Positions 17,079 to 26,662 are shown, numbered from the stretch's first letter. The stretch is 64,000 nucleotides of DNA from G963665545 sp963665545 (GCA_963665545.2 CAXXKZ010000012.1:186001-250000); one strand, 5' to 3'. Notes: generated by a model from the sequence alone, not told the origin. A program made the numbers and translations.

Positions 17079-19124
17079 ATGAGCGCATTCCAATACCGGC
17101 GGTTGCGCCGGTCACCATTTATGGCAGTCACCTTGATATTTGCCATGTCTTTGACCGCTGACGACGGAGGTTCAGCCGTGAACCAGACCACCACACTGCC
17201 CACCACAAGACCGTACGGCGAATGGATGTCACCCATCACCACAGACCAGATCGTCGCCGAATCAATCCGTGTCTCAACGCCATTAATTGGCGGCACCGAC
17301 GTATATTGGCTCGAGGGGCGGCCACAGGAGGCCGGGCGATCAGTGCTGGTTCGACGAAGCGCCGATGGCCAGACCTCCGACGTCACGCCAGCACCGTTTA
17401 ACGTCCGTACCCGGGTTCACGAATATGGGGGCGGCCCCTATCTCGTTGCGAACGGCGTCATCTATTTTTCAAATTTCTCGGATCAGCGAATCTACAAAAT
17501 TGAGGTCGGCAGTGTTCCGCAACCCATAACGCCCGACAGCGGCATGCGATTTGCCGACTACCGATTGATACCTGGCACCCATAGACTCGTCGCCGTACGC
17601 GAGGACCACAGTGGGGGCGGGGAGGCAGTCAACACATTGGTATTGCTCGATATTGAGCATCCCAGCGATGGCATCGTGCTGGCAGCGGGCAACGATTTTT
17701 ATTCGGCGCCCAGGGTCAGCCCCGACGGCCGCCAATTGGCCTGGCTGACCTGGAACCACCCCAACATGCCCTGGGACGGTACCGAATTGTGGTTGGCGGA
17801 AATTTCCACTGACGGCAATCTCGCCGACGTCCGCCAGGTGGGCGGCGGCAAGGATACCTCGGTGTTTCAGCCGGACTGGTCGCCCGGGGGGGTTCTCTAC
17901 TTCGTCTCCGATCGCAGCGGATGGTGGAACCTACACCGTCTCGGCGAGGACGGCATTGAAGACCTCTACCCGGCCGATGCCGAATTCGGCCAGCCGATGT
18001 GGGGCTTTGGCATGAGCACGTACGGCTTCGAATCAGACCACAGCATATTGTGCGTCTACACCGTCAACGCCTCAGACCAGCTTGCCCGGCTGAACCTCAA
18101 TACCAAGACATTGACCGATGTCAAAACGGCATACACGAATATCGGCAGCATCCAGGTCAACGGCAGCCACTCAGTCTTCGTTGGCGGCTCGCCCTCGCGC
18201 TTCTCACAGGTGGTCATGCTGGGCGGAGGCGATTCTGGTTCGGGACTGACCTTGCAGGAAAGCACGAGCCTGGAAGTCGATGAAGGCTATATCTCTCAGG
18301 GTCGGGCGATTGAGTTCCCGACAGAGCACGGACTTACCGCGCACGCGTATTACTACGCACCGGCCAACAAGGATTTCCGGGCCCCGGATGGAGAGCGCCC
18401 GCCCCTGTTGCTGATGAGTCATGGCGGGCCCACCGGCGCCACATCGGACACCCTGTCCCTGCCCATCCAATTCTGGACCAGCCGCGGGATTGCCGTGGTG
18501 GATGTTAACTATGGCGGCAGCACCGGCTATGGCCGGGCCTATCGCAAACGACTCAACGGCAACTGGGGCATCGTCGACGTCGATGATTCGGTCAACGCCA
18601 CACGCTACCTAGTGGCGCAGGGTCTGGCGGATGGCGAGCGGTTGGCAATACGCGGCGGCAGCGCGGGGGGCTATACCACACTGGCCGCATTGACCTTCCG
18701 AGACGTATTCAAGGCCGGTGCGTCCTATTTCGGCATCTCCGATCTGGAGACACTGGTCCGTGACACCCACAAATTTGAATCGCGCTACATAGATTCAATG
18801 GTGGGACCTTACCCGCAATCACTGGAGACCTATCAGGAACGCTCGCCGATCAACCACATCGACGATCTCAACAGCTCGGTGATTTTCTTCCAGGGTCTGG
18901 AAGACAAGGTCGTGCCGCCAAATCAGGCTGAAATGATGTTCACAGCGCTTAAAGAGCGGGGTGTTCAAACCGCCTACCTGGCCTTTGAAGGTGAGGGTCA
19001 CGGTTTTCGCAAAGCCGAAAACCAGAAGCGTTCACTGGACGCGGAATTGTACTTTTATGGAAAGGTGTTGGGTTTTGCACCGGCGGGAAACATCGATCCG
19101 GTGGCCATTGCCAATGCTCGATAG
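17079..19124 (+). CDS. S9 family prolyl oligopeptidase-type peptidase
   Basis: 681 residues. N-terminal beta-propeller followed by an alpha/beta-hydrolase domain. The nucleophile is Ser528 in RGGSAGGYTTLAAL; Asp lies in GLEDKVVPP and His in GEGHGFRKAEN. The usual family start TRPYGEWMSPIT is preceded by about 45 residues with a hydrophobic stretch (FMAVTLIFAMSL) that could export the protein. The enzyme should release N-terminal peptides or acyl-amino acids. It heads an operon with an amidohydrolase and an M55 peptidase. ATG 17079 is chosen because AAGGAG lies 8 bases upstream. Confidence 0.92.
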   Translation: MSAFQYRRLRRSPFMAVTLIFAMSLTADDGGSAVNQTTTLPTTRPYGEWMSPITTDQIVAESIRVSTPLIGGTDVYWLEGRPQEAGRSVLVRRSADGQTSDVTPAPFNVRTRVHEYGGGPYLVANGVIYFSNFSDQRIYKIEVGSVPQPITPDSGMRFADYRLIPGTHRLVAVREDHSGGGEAVNTLVLLDIEHPSDGIVLAAGNDFYSAPRVSPDGRQLAWLTWNHPNMPWDGTELWLAEISTDGNLADVRQVGGGKDTSVFQPDWSPGGVLYFVSDRSGWWNLHRLGEDGIEDLYPADAEFGQPMWGFGMSTYGFESDHSILCVYTVNASDQLARLNLNTKTLTDVKTAYTNIGSIQVNGSHSVFVGGSPSRFSQVVMLGGGDSGSGLTLQESTSLEVDEGYISQGRAIEFPTEHGLTAHAYYYAPANKDFRAPDGERPPLLLMSHGGPTGATSDTLSLPIQFWTSRGIAVVDVNYGGSTGYGRAYRKRLNGNWGIVDVDDSVNATRYLVAQGLADGERLAIRGGSAGGYTTLAALTFRDVFKAGASYFGISDLETLVRDTHKFESRYIDSMVGPYPQSLETYQERSPINHIDDLNSSVIFFQGLEDKVVPPNQAEMMFTALKERGVQTAYLAFEGEGHGFRKAENQKRSLDAELYFYGKVLGFAPAGNIDPVAIANAR

Positions 19125-19148
19125 GCCCTACACACAGGAACAAAAACC

Positions 19149-20423
19149 ATGAGCTCAATCCGATATTTTCTGATCGCCGTTGTTGTCATCCTTATTTACA
19201 GTGGCGCCTCTCTGGCACAAGAATCCGTGGCGCTGCGCGCAGGCCACCTGATCGATCCGGCCACCGGCGAGGTATCCCATAACCAGATCATCCTCGTGAA
19301 GGGCGGCGAAATCACCTCCGTGGGTGCGAAGGAAGACATTCCTGATGGTGCCAACGTCATCGATTTGTCTGATGCCTGGGTCATGCCGGGCTTGATGGAC
19401 GCCCACGTCCACCTGACTTTCAATGCGCCCGCCGGCGGCAGTTTTGTCATGGAGTACCTGACTGAATCCACCGGGTTCCGAGCCCTAAGGGGCGTGCGCA
19501 ACGCGCGCCTGGTGCTGGAAGGTGGTTTTACGACCGTAAAAGACATTGGTAATTCGGCGAACTATGCGATGGCCGATGTGCGACGCGCCATCGCAGAAGG
19601 CTGGTTTGTTGGCCCGACCATATTCGATGCCGGCAAAATCATCGCACCCTATGGCGGCCAGGTCAGCGGCATCTCGCCGGAACAGGGGCAGCCCTGGCAG
19701 TATGAGTACCTGGATGCTGACTCACCGGAGGACATTCGCAAAGCGATCCGGAAAAATATTTATTACGGCGCCAACACCATCAAACTGGTCACCGACAGCA
19801 ATACCTATTTCTACAGCGAAGAAGAGATTCGTGCTGCGGTCGAAGAGGCCGGGCGGGCCGGCATGAAAGTTGCGGTGCATTCATTCGGCGGACAGGCCGC
19901 CACCAACGTCATCCTGGGCGGTGCGCACGCCATCGAGCATGGTTTTGGCTTGACCGACGAGCACCTGAAATTGATGAAAGAGCACGGTACTTACCTGGTC
20001 GGCACCGATTTTCCGCTCAATCATCTTGAAGCCATGGCCTTCGGCCAACGCAACAACGCCAAAGAGATATCAGATCAGATCATTGACCGCCTGCGCCGTG
20101 CCTATGAAATCGGCACGCCGATGGCCTTCGGCACAGACGCTGTCGTTGACCTCACCGATATGAATCGAGCCCAGATGAATATCGATTTTGTTCGTTCCTG
20201 GATTGCCGCAGGTGTCCCCGCGCCCGAGATTCTCAAGGCCATGACCACGCATAACTCCATCCTGTTCGGCATTGAGGATGAACGTGGCGCCATCAAAGCC
20301 GGACTCAAGGCGGACATTATTGCCACTTCACAGAACCCACTCGAAGACATCAACGCTTTGCGACAAGTCGAATTCGTCATGAAAGACGGCGCTGTCATCA
20401 AGCATGAAAGGGAAGACCAATGA
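19149..20423 (+). CDS. Exported metal-dependent amidohydrolase
   Basis: 424 residues with a signal peptide ending at SLAQ. The amidohydrolase barrel is marked by VMPGLMDAHVHL (HxH metal pair), HSFGGQAATN and HAIEHGFGL (further His ligands), and FGTDAVVDL (Asp), with the C-terminal KAGLKADIIA. This is the imidazolonepropionase/Xaa-Pro dipeptidase-like clade often found beside S9 peptidases. It probably hydrolyses dipeptides or N-acyl amino acids in the periplasm. The stop overlaps the dppA-like start by 4 bases (ATGA), so all three genes 17.1-21.3 kb form one operon. Confidence 0.9.
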   Translation: MSSIRYFLIAVVVILIYSGASLAQESVALRAGHLIDPATGEVSHNQIILVKGGEITSVGAKEDIPDGANVIDLSDAWVMPGLMDAHVHLTFNAPAGGSFVMEYLTESTGFRALRGVRNARLVLEGGFTTVKDIGNSANYAMADVRRAIAEGWFVGPTIFDAGKIIAPYGGQVSGISPEQGQPWQYEYLDADSPEDIRKAIRKNIYYGANTIKLVTDSNTYFYSEEEIRAAVEEAGRAGMKVAVHSFGGQAATNVILGGAHAIEHGFGLTDEHLKLMKEHGTYLVGTDFPLNHLEAMAFGQRNNAKEISDQIIDRLRRAYEIGTPMAFGTDAVVDLTDMNRAQMNIDFVRSWIAAGVPAPEILKAMTTHNSILFGIEDERGAIKAGLKADIIATSQNPLEDINALRQVEFVMKDGAVIKHEREDQ

Positions 20424-21289
20424 AACAACTGGTGACCTGTTTTTTGCTGACGCTCTGCATCAGCGGTGTACACGCACAAACTCGCATATTCATCTCGGTG
20501 GACATGGAAGGCATTGGCGGCATCGGCACCGCCAAAATGCTCAGCGATACCGGCAAGGACTATGCGCTGGGCCGCCAATTCATGACCGAAGAAGTCAATG
20601 CCGTGGTGGCTGCGATTTTCGAGCATGGCCCCGCCGAAATCCTGGACAACGACAGCCACGGGGACATGCAAAACCTGTTGCACGATCAGCTCGATCCGCG
20701 AGTGAGGTACTTGCAAAGCAATATCAAGCCTTTGGGCATGGTGCAGGGCCTGGATGAGACTTTCGATGCCGCAATATTTATCGGCTATCACGCAAGAGCC
20801 GGTACCGAGAACGGCTTCATGGCCCATACCGGTTCGGGCAGCGTTCTCGGCTTGTGGATTAACGGTTTGGAGGTCGGCGAAGGCGGGCTGAACGCCCACT
20901 ACGCCGGCGCCATGGGCGTACCGGTCATCCTGGCAAGCGGGGACAAGACTTTCACCGAGCAATTTGCCGAGGTGGCGCCGGCGCGCATGGTGATCACCAA
21001 AACCGCTATCGGTTCCAGCGCAGCAAATATGCTGCACCCGGCGCTGGTGCGCGCCGCGCTTCGATCCAAAACCCTTGCCGCCCTGGCCGACCTGGATGCG
21101 GCAGAACCGCTGAAGGTTAGTGGGCCGGTCACGTTTAGAATCAGGGAATCCCGCCCGACCAAAGCAGATGTGGCCATGGCCATCCCCGGCATGCGCCGTA
21201 TTGACGGCAACACCGTGGAATACGAATCAGAGTCAATGGATTCGGCCTACCGGCTGATTCGCCTTATTTACAAATACATTTCCTGGTAG
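20420..21289 (+). CDS. Exported M55 D-aminopeptidase, DppA-like
   Basis: 289 residues. After a 19-residue signal peptide (ending VHAQ) the DppA fold begins with ISVDMEGIGG (Asp and Glu zinc ligands), then LDNDSHGDM (His), IGYHARAGT (His) and INGLEVGEGGLNA (Glu). Bacillus DppA, which is cytosolic, removes N-terminal D-amino acids from peptides using two zinc ions. Export here points to periplasmic degradation of D-Ala-containing peptides, for example from peptidoglycan. It is translationally coupled to the upstream amidohydrolase. Confidence 0.9.
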   Translation: MKQLVTCFLLTLCISGVHAQTRIFISVDMEGIGGIGTAKMLSDTGKDYALGRQFMTEEVNAVVAAIFEHGPAEILDNDSHGDMQNLLHDQLDPRVRYLQSNIKPLGMVQGLDETFDAAIFIGYHARAGTENGFMAHTGSGSVLGLWINGLEVGEGGLNAHYAGAMGVPVILASGDKTFTEQFAEVAPARMVITKTAIGSSAANMLHPALVRAALRSKTLAALADLDAAEPLKVSGPVTFRIRESRPTKADVAMAIPGMRRIDGNTVEYESESMDSAYRLIRLIYKYISW

Positions 21290-21317
21290 TCCCGCGCGAG
21301 AACTGGGGGTCAGCGAA

Positions 21318-21374
21318 CTGGGGTCAGAGTCAGGTGCCAGAGTACGTTACTCTGGCACCTGACTCTGACCCCAG
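21318..21374. repeat. Long hairpin element, copy 1 (27-bp arms)
   Basis: Bases 21318-21344 and 21348-21374 are perfect reverse complements around a CGT loop. The arm reads CTGGGGTCAGAGTCAGGTGC and on to AGTA. A near-identical hairpin is at 29599-29650. Both lie between the 3' ends of a plus-strand peptidase operon and a minus-strand TBDR. GGGGTCAGAGTCAGG-type palindromes are, to my knowledge, widely scattered in proteobacterial genomes and often linked with REP-associated tyrosine transposases; no such transposase is in this window. It may also terminate both converging transcripts. Confidence 0.92.
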
Positions 21375-21392
21375 CTGGCCTGCACCTTTGGT

Positions 21393-23690
21393 TTAGTAAA
21401 AGTCGTAGCGAACAGACAACCCATACGATGTTGGGCGCAGCGAGTAATCAATGGTGACGGCCTGAATTTCAGAACCCGCCACCGTCAACGGCAAGCCGGA
21501 AAATGAAGGCCGGGAATTGGTGAGATTGTCTGCGAAAAGGGCCAACGTCCAGTTGTTCCAGCCGATGCCGAGACGCAGGTTGAGAATTTCGTAGGCGTCC
21601 TTGATTTTGGGATCTGTATTGCCGATGCCTGGAATAGCGAGGCGGTCACCACGGTAGCTGAGGGTCACTCGTGCAAAACCGGTTATCGTATCGGTGATGG
21701 GCGCGGTGTAGTCAGCCCTGATGTTGCCTGTCCATTCCGCGACATCGGGTACCCGTGTACCTGCGGATGCGAAGATAAACGAACCCCCAAAGGACACGTC
21801 GTCGCTGAATGTGGCGTCAACGTATGAAATACCACCACCGACGGTAAAGTGTTCGGTAATGGCAGCATCTAGTTCAAGTTCGAACCCTTCGGATTTTGCT
21901 TTGCCAGCATTCATAACCGTGCCGTTCAAGCCGCACAGAGGGCTTACGCCCACCTGGATATCGTTCCAGTCCATCCGGAAAATGGCTGCATTCAGAATGA
22001 CCCGACCCTCGGCAGCAGTCCATTTCATACCGAATTCATAGTTCCACAGTCCATCCGGGTCGTAGCCCAGCGGTGCGGTCGGTGTGCCAATCTTGTCCTC
22101 GAGGTCAGCCATGCAAGATGGGCTCGGTGGCAGAGGAAAATTGGAGCCGCCGGCTCTGAATCCTTCTGATGCAGTGGCGTACAACAACAGGTCGTCATTG
22201 GGTCGAAATTGAAGATCGAATTTATACACTTCATCACTAATTTTGGACTCACCTTCCAAAATGGAGTCTCCGCCAGCGACGAAAAGCAGGTTGCCGCGAA
22301 AATGATCATTTAGCTCGGTGTTGAATTTGAATGTACGCGCGCCCACGGTCGCAGACCATTGCTTGCTAAAATCATAGGTGATTTGGCCGAAAAGCGCCTT
22401 TTCCTCAATCAGCCGGGTTGAGCTGCTCCAGAAAATGAAACCGTCATCCGAATTTGGGAACCCGAATACGGTCGAGCCCGGAATCATCGGGAAACGGGTT
22501 TCGTAGCCTTGTTCGCGTTTGCTGTATAAAGCGCCAACATGGTAATTGAACTTGGAGTCCCAGGTCGAAAAGAGCCGGACCTCCTGTGTAAATTCATCTC
22601 TTTCCAACTGATAGGTAGCCGTGGAAATCTGAGCGGGTGTTGAAATCAGCCCAAAGAAATTGGTCGTGTCCACTTCGGTGGTTTCGCTGGCCTGATTGAA
22701 TACTGACGTGGTCGACTGAATCTGGAAACTTGCAACGTCCCATTCGATTTCGAGGCTTGTCAGATCATCGTCAACAGCCTGTATGGCCGCAAACCGAAAA
22801 AATGTCACGGGCCCATCGTCTGACAGGTCTGGGGCAAATTGATCGACGAAACCGCCTGTTTCATAAGCGGTGTCATTGAGCATAAACGAAAGATGGGCCC
22901 GGAAGTTTTCGGTGGGCTCCCAATAGGCCGCAATACGGCCGCCCTTATGTTTGAGCCCGTTAAAGTCCTTCTCGTCCGGGCCGGTGACCACGAAGCCAGA
23001 CTGGTCCACCGGGCGCCCGTCGATGTAGCCCGGCTGGTCGTCGTAGAAGGCGGAAGCCCGGATGGCGAAATTGCTGCTCAGCGGAATATTCATCGAAGCC
23101 TGAAAATCGGTACCACTCCCACCATGTTTAATGGAACTGATCTCACCCTGCACATGGCCAGTGAAGCCGTCAAAGCCCGGTTTGCGGGTCACCAGTTTCA
23201 GCACACCGGCGAGGGAACTCGCGCCGTATAATGTTCCTTGTGGACCACGCAATACCTCGACTCGTTCAAGATCCACCAGTCGCGGGTCGGCCGCACTGAT
23301 GGGCGTATTGTTGATGTAGAAGCCGACGGTATTTTCGGCCACCAGCCACGCCCCGCTCTGCGACTGGATGCCGCGGATACCGATGACACGGGTGCCCACC
23401 GCAAATCCACCAGGGCTATTCGTTGACAAACCGGGAATCATTTCAACGATATCGTTAAAGTTCCTGATGGCGAATTTTTCCAGATCAGTACCGGTGATGG
23501 CGGTAATGCTGATCGCCACATCCTGCAATGATTGTTCACGCTTTTGCGCGGTGACGATTACTTCTTCCAGTTTGAGTTGGTATTCATCGTCACTTCCCTG
23601 CTGCGCCATCAATGGGCTGCAGAAAAGTCCAGAAACCATCGTCGCGACAATATACGTAATGCTGTAATGCAAAGATTTATAAGGTTTCAC
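21393..23690 (-). CDS. TonB-dependent receptor, QKREQSLQDVAISITAI type
   Basis: I prefer the GTG start at 23690, with GAGGAA 7 bases upstream and a clean signal peptide ending at LMAQQ; an upstream ATG at 23729 would add 13 polar residues. Plug features: EEVIVTAQKREQSLQDVAIS, VGFYINNTPI, VEVLRGPQGTLYGASSLAGVLKLVT. The barrel ends SVRYDFY. This type is common in oligotrophic alpha- and gammaproteobacteria; the cargo is unknown. It faces the S9-amidohydrolase-DppA operon tail to tail across a hairpin. A diverged copy of its last 240 codons is at 29667-30389, and the receptor at 35440-37731 is a full-length paralogue. Confidence 0.92.
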   Translation of the reverse strand: MKPYKSLHYSITYIVATMVSGLFCSPLMAQQGSDDEYQLKLEEVIVTAQKREQSLQDVAISITAITGTDLEKFAIRNFNDIVEMIPGLSTNSPGGFAVGTRVIGIRGIQSQSGAWLVAENTVGFYINNTPISAADPRLVDLERVEVLRGPQGTLYGASSLAGVLKLVTRKPGFDGFTGHVQGEISSIKHGGSGTDFQASMNIPLSSNFAIRASAFYDDQPGYIDGRPVDQSGFVVTGPDEKDFNGLKHKGGRIAAYWEPTENFRAHLSFMLNDTAYETGGFVDQFAPDLSDDGPVTFFRFAAIQAVDDDLTSLEIEWDVASFQIQSTTSVFNQASETTEVDTTNFFGLISTPAQISTATYQLERDEFTQEVRLFSTWDSKFNYHVGALYSKREQGYETRFPMIPGSTVFGFPNSDDGFIFWSSSTRLIEEKALFGQITYDFSKQWSATVGARTFKFNTELNDHFRGNLLFVAGGDSILEGESKISDEVYKFDLQFRPNDDLLLYATASEGFRAGGSNFPLPPSPSCMADLEDKIGTPTAPLGYDPDGLWNYEFGMKWTAAEGRVILNAAIFRMDWNDIQVGVSPLCGLNGTVMNAGKAKSEGFELELDAAITEHFTVGGGISYVDATFSDDVSFGGSFIFASAGTRVPDVAEWTGNIRADYTAPITDTITGFARVTLSYRGDRLAIPGIGNTDPKIKDAYEILNLRLGIGWNNWTLALFADNLTNSRPSFSGLPLTVAGSEIQAVTIDYSLRPTSYGLSVRYDFY

Positions 23691-23821
23691 TGCACGTTCC
23701 TCAGTTGAAGTGTAGTGAATCATCCGCACTGAAGTGGTCGGCTTATAAGTCGGCGCCCTACTTCACCAGGTGATCCATATTGTGGTGATTTCAAGATTAG
23801 ACGTGTGACCAATGGCACCCC

Positions 23822-23837
23822 TCAATGTCAACATTGA
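23822..23837. promoter_or_regulatory. 16-bp palindrome upstream of the TBDR
   Basis: TCAATGT-CA-ACATTGA is a perfect dyad about 130 bases before the TBDR start and 7 bases beyond the stop of the neighbouring hypothetical gene. It could be an operator for the receptor. There is no U tract, so a terminator role is less likely. Confidence 0.3.
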
Positions 23838-23843
23838 AATCTC

Positions 23844-24785
23844 TCAGAGCCGATTGCAGCCAAAAGCCACGTCGGGGTGCACTCGAGAAAGTACGGGTTT
23901 CGGGCATGTATAAGGCGGTGGAGTAAATGGCGCCTGGCTACTATTGACCGGTTGGCGAGACGCGGGTATATTGTGAATGTGGTGCGACAACGCTATTCCC
24001 CTGGAGAATCTTAGAGGATAGCCGTCTGGATCGACCCAATACTCAAAATGACGCATCGCAATCGGATTATTCTCATGGTGGCCGGGAATATAACGCACCT
24101 TTTTCATCGCCCTCGATGTTGCACGGCCCCAGTAATCGGTCGTCTGACCATGGCTGTAGTACGGGGGTCTGGGCGCTTCCACGCGGCTTTTCGTCGCTGC
24201 ACCTGATTCATCCACCATCGCGGAAACCAAAAACCGGGGCCCACCCACCTCATCAATGGTATTGGAAGACCGAATCCACCGCAGTTTTTCCGGGTATTTT
24301 TTATACCATTCGTCCGACTGGATCACGGGCTGCGGCGCACTATACTCCTTGCCCAAGTCATCCCGGTGCCGGCCGTGATTGCGCATCCAGCTAACGCTGC
24401 AATCACCTGCTGTCGGGCATTTAATTTCCACCATAAGGTTCATCAATACAGTGACTCGCTGTCCGTCGAGCTGAGCCGGCTGAAAATTTGCGCGGTTGAT
24501 GGCATATAGCGCGGCATCACCCAAAGACTCGAGTTCCAGGGGCGCAATACAATGGGCATCACGCGTCAGCCCATCTGTTTCGATGATTGCCTGGCAATAA
24601 ACTTCGAGATCTGCTTCCGTCCCGGCAATACTTTGGGGTAGCTGGAACCTGCTATCAACCGAGGTTGGTTCGGGTCCGAATTGCACAGGTGAATAGGTGT
24701 TGGTGGATTCGAGGGCGAAGGCGGGGACAGATGACAAGGACCATAATATGGCCACGACTGTCACGACTTGATCTGTAGTTTGCAT
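23844..24785 (-). CDS. Exported hypothetical protein with TonB C-terminal-like domain
   Basis: 313 residues if it starts at ATG 24785. The frame is open further upstream to 24914 but that part overlaps the terminator of the next gene and is unlikely to be coding. A signal peptide ends near AFALE. About residues 45-130 (CQAIIETDGLTRDAHC, LYAINRANFQPAQLDGQRV) resemble the TonB C-terminal energy-transducer fold. The second half has a further copy-like segment (FLVSAMVDESGAATKSRV, KKVRYIPGHHENNPIAMR). Periplasmic location is likely; it has no transmembrane anchor beyond the signal peptide. Function unknown; proximity to a TBDR may be meaningful. Confidence 0.65.
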   Translation of the reverse strand: MQTTDQVVTVVAILWSLSSVPAFALESTNTYSPVQFGPEPTSVDSRFQLPQSIAGTEADLEVYCQAIIETDGLTRDAHCIAPLELESLGDAALYAINRANFQPAQLDGQRVTVLMNLMVEIKCPTAGDCSVSWMRNHGRHRDDLGKEYSAPQPVIQSDEWYKKYPEKLRWIRSSNTIDEVGGPRFLVSAMVDESGAATKSRVEAPRPPYYSHGQTTDYWGRATSRAMKKVRYIPGHHENNPIAMRHFEYWVDPDGYPLRFSRGIALSHHIHNIPASRQPVNSSQAPFTPPPYTCPKPVLSRVHPDVAFGCNRL

Positions 24786-24890
24786 ATCTGCTTGTCCGTT
24801 GGCCGGAAGCCACGGTACGGTAACTGGTTTGGTCGCTCCGTAGCTCGTTTCAAAATGACAATAGCACAAATTGCACAAACCGCGTTGAAA

Positions 24891-24908
24891 AGGCCCCTTT
24901 CGGGGCCT
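24891..24908 (-). terminator. Intrinsic terminator of the SDR gene
   Basis: AGGCCCC-TTTC-GGGGCCT forms a 7-bp GC-rich stem with a 4-base loop. Read on the minus strand it is followed by TTTTC, and it lies 9 bases after the SDR stop codon. Confidence 0.75.
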
Positions 24909-24916
24909 CAACATTC

Positions 24917-25645
24917 TCAGGCTGCATGGTGCATGTCATATACCATGCGTTCCAGTCCTCGATAGTCAGATTTCCATACGTCGAACATTTGTCGTCCCAT
25001 TTCGTCAGGAAAAATATCCGCCTCACCCTTTTCCAGACCAGCGACGATGTTTTCGGCGGTCTGATCTGTATCCGCCTTTTCCGTCGGAAATTCCCTGGCA
25101 AGCTCTGTGTCGATGGGGCCCGGATTGACGGTGTGCACCGCAATGTTCCTGGATGCCAACTCGGTACGAATGCTTTGCGAGAGTGAAAACAACGCGGATT
25201 TCGATGCACTATAGCCACCAACAATCGGGAAACTGGCAAATGCTGCAATAGTGACAACGTTAACAATCGCCGCTCCAGCTTTCCCTTCGAGCACGGGGAC
25301 GAATGTGCGGACCATGTCGAGCGTTCCAAAATAGTTGGTGTTCATATCGCGTTCGACCAGATCGAGCGGGCCGTCGAGAATACTTGAGAAAGCGGCAACG
25401 CCGGCATTGTTAATCAATACATTGACGTCTCCAGCTGCATTTGCTGCTGCGGCGACTTGGTCTTTATTCGTAATATCAAGTGTCAGTGGCACGACCCGCT
25501 CGTCGCCAAAATCCGGCAGCTTGTTCGGGTCACGTGCACCAGCATAAACTTTGCTGACGTCCCTGTTCAGAAGCGCTTTTACGACAGCGATGCCAATGCC
25601 CCGGTTTGCGCCGGTGACGAGTACAGTTTTTCCAGAAAGATTCAT
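24917..25645 (-). CDS. Short-chain dehydrogenase/reductase (SDR)
   Basis: 242 residues, cytoplasmic NAD(P)-dependent oxidoreductase. It has the cofactor motif VTGANRGIGIAV, the structural NNAG in VLINNAGVAAF, and the catalytic set with YSASK after a Ser/Thr-rich strand (NVVTIAAFASFPIVGGYSASK, catalytic Tyr and Lys). An Arg after the second strand (GARDPNKL) suggests NADP. It is transcribed away from the LysR regulator, a layout typical of a regulator controlling its neighbour. Substrate unknown. Confidence 0.92.
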   Translation of the reverse strand: MNLSGKTVLVTGANRGIGIAVVKALLNRDVSKVYAGARDPNKLPDFGDERVVPLTLDITNKDQVAAAANAAGDVNVLINNAGVAAFSSILDGPLDLVERDMNTNYFGTLDMVRTFVPVLEGKAGAAIVNVVTIAAFASFPIVGGYSASKSALFSLSQSIRTELASRNIAVHTVNPGPIDTELAREFPTEKADTDQTAENIVAGLEKGEADIFPDEMGRQMFDVWKSDYRGLERMVYDMHHAA

Positions 25646-25745
25646 GATGTTCTCCTATTGATGGTTGGGCAACTAAGCTGGTAGCCATGGTAGGATGTGC
25701 GTACAAGAACGTAAATGGCTAAAAAAGCATAAGAGATGTGCAAAA
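25646..25745. promoter_or_regulatory. Divergent promoter region, SDR and LysR regulator
   Basis: About 100 bases between the two divergent start codons. A directly repeated GGTAGCCAT/GGTAGGATG (about 25681-25698) and a half-symmetric CCTACCATGGCTACC are candidates for regulator contact, but no clear T-N11-A dyad can be fixed. Confidence 0.35.
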
Positions 25746-26630
25746 ATGCACAATTATAACTGGGATGACCTGCGCTTCTTTCTCGCCCTCTGCCGCGAAG
25801 GATCCTTCACCAGCGCTGGCCGCTCACTGGGTGTCAATCATACAACCGTTGCCCGGCGTATTCGCGTGCTCGAGGAAAATTTGGGCGCGCGTCTATTTGA
25901 CCATTCCCGCGATGGCCATGAGATGACCCAGGCGGCGGAGAACATGTATGAGCATGCACGCCGGATGGAGGAGATTACCCAGGCCATTGACCGGGATGTT
26001 TTCGGGCAGGATGCGGAGTTGAAGGGTCCGTTAAAGCTCACGGTCGCACATGATGTGGCTGAACGACTGGTCATACCCAAGCTGCGTGAATTCCGCCAGG
26101 CGTATCCGTGCATCGATCTCGATATCCTGACGACTACAGGCCTCGTTGATCTGGCCGCACGCGAAGCAGACATCGCAGTGCGCCTGACCGCCAAACCGCC
26201 GGGCTATCTCATTGGGCGGGAGGTTCTGCCAATGCGCCATGGTATTTACGGGTCTCCGGACTACCTGAGAGAGAAAAACGGGAGAGACCAGGTCATTCTA
26301 TTTCGTGGCGAAATCGAGAGGCCAGAATGGGTGCAGCAACATTTTCCAGATGCAGACATCGCAATGCGCGTGGACGACGTAGGCACGATGGCCCTGGCCG
26401 TCGCCAACGGCATGGGCCTCGCCCGCATGCCGTGCTATGTCGGCGACACGCAACCGGCGATTCGTCGTCTCAAGCTCAAGCTATCGACATCGACCTGGGG
26501 TATTTGGATTCTGAGCCATGTGGATCTGCGCAGTACCGCACGCGTACGCGTGGCGCGAGAATTCCTTATTGACGTTATCGAAAAGCAACGTGACTTGGTA
26601 TTGGGCGAGCAATCCCGGTACTTCGAATGA
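25746..26630 (+). CDS. LysR family transcriptional regulator
   Basis: 294 residues from ATG 25746, where the family normally begins (NWDDLRFFLALCREGSFTSA). The winged helix-turn-helix follows with LGVNHTTVARRIRVLEENLG and ARLFDHSRDGHEMT. The effector-binding domain (about 90-290) contains LKGPLKLTVAHDVAERLV and LAAREADIAVRL. It probably controls the divergent SDR gene and perhaps itself. Upstream in-frame codons to 25695 are unlikely to be used because no ribosome site precedes them. Confidence 0.92.
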   Translation: MHNYNWDDLRFFLALCREGSFTSAGRSLGVNHTTVARRIRVLEENLGARLFDHSRDGHEMTQAAENMYEHARRMEEITQAIDRDVFGQDAELKGPLKLTVAHDVAERLVIPKLREFRQAYPCIDLDILTTTGLVDLAAREADIAVRLTAKPPGYLIGREVLPMRHGIYGSPDYLREKNGRDQVILFRGEIERPEWVQQHFPDADIAMRVDDVGTMALAVANGMGLARMPCYVGDTQPAIRRLKLKLSTSTWGIWILSHVDLRSTARVRVAREFLIDVIEKQRDLVLGEQSRYFE

Positions 26631-26662
26631 CCCCATACGCTTTTGAGTGCTATGGTTGGCTC

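Noticed and set aside
21318..21374. Hairpin as an ordinary intrinsic terminator
   Set aside because: Arms are 27 bp with no U tract and the element recurs elsewhere, so a dispersed repeat is the better description, although termination may be a side effect.
23844..24914. Longer start at 24914 for the TonB-C-like protein
   Set aside because: The first 43 codons overlap the SDR terminator hairpin and have no signal-like or conserved sequence; ATG 24785 gives a proper signal peptide.
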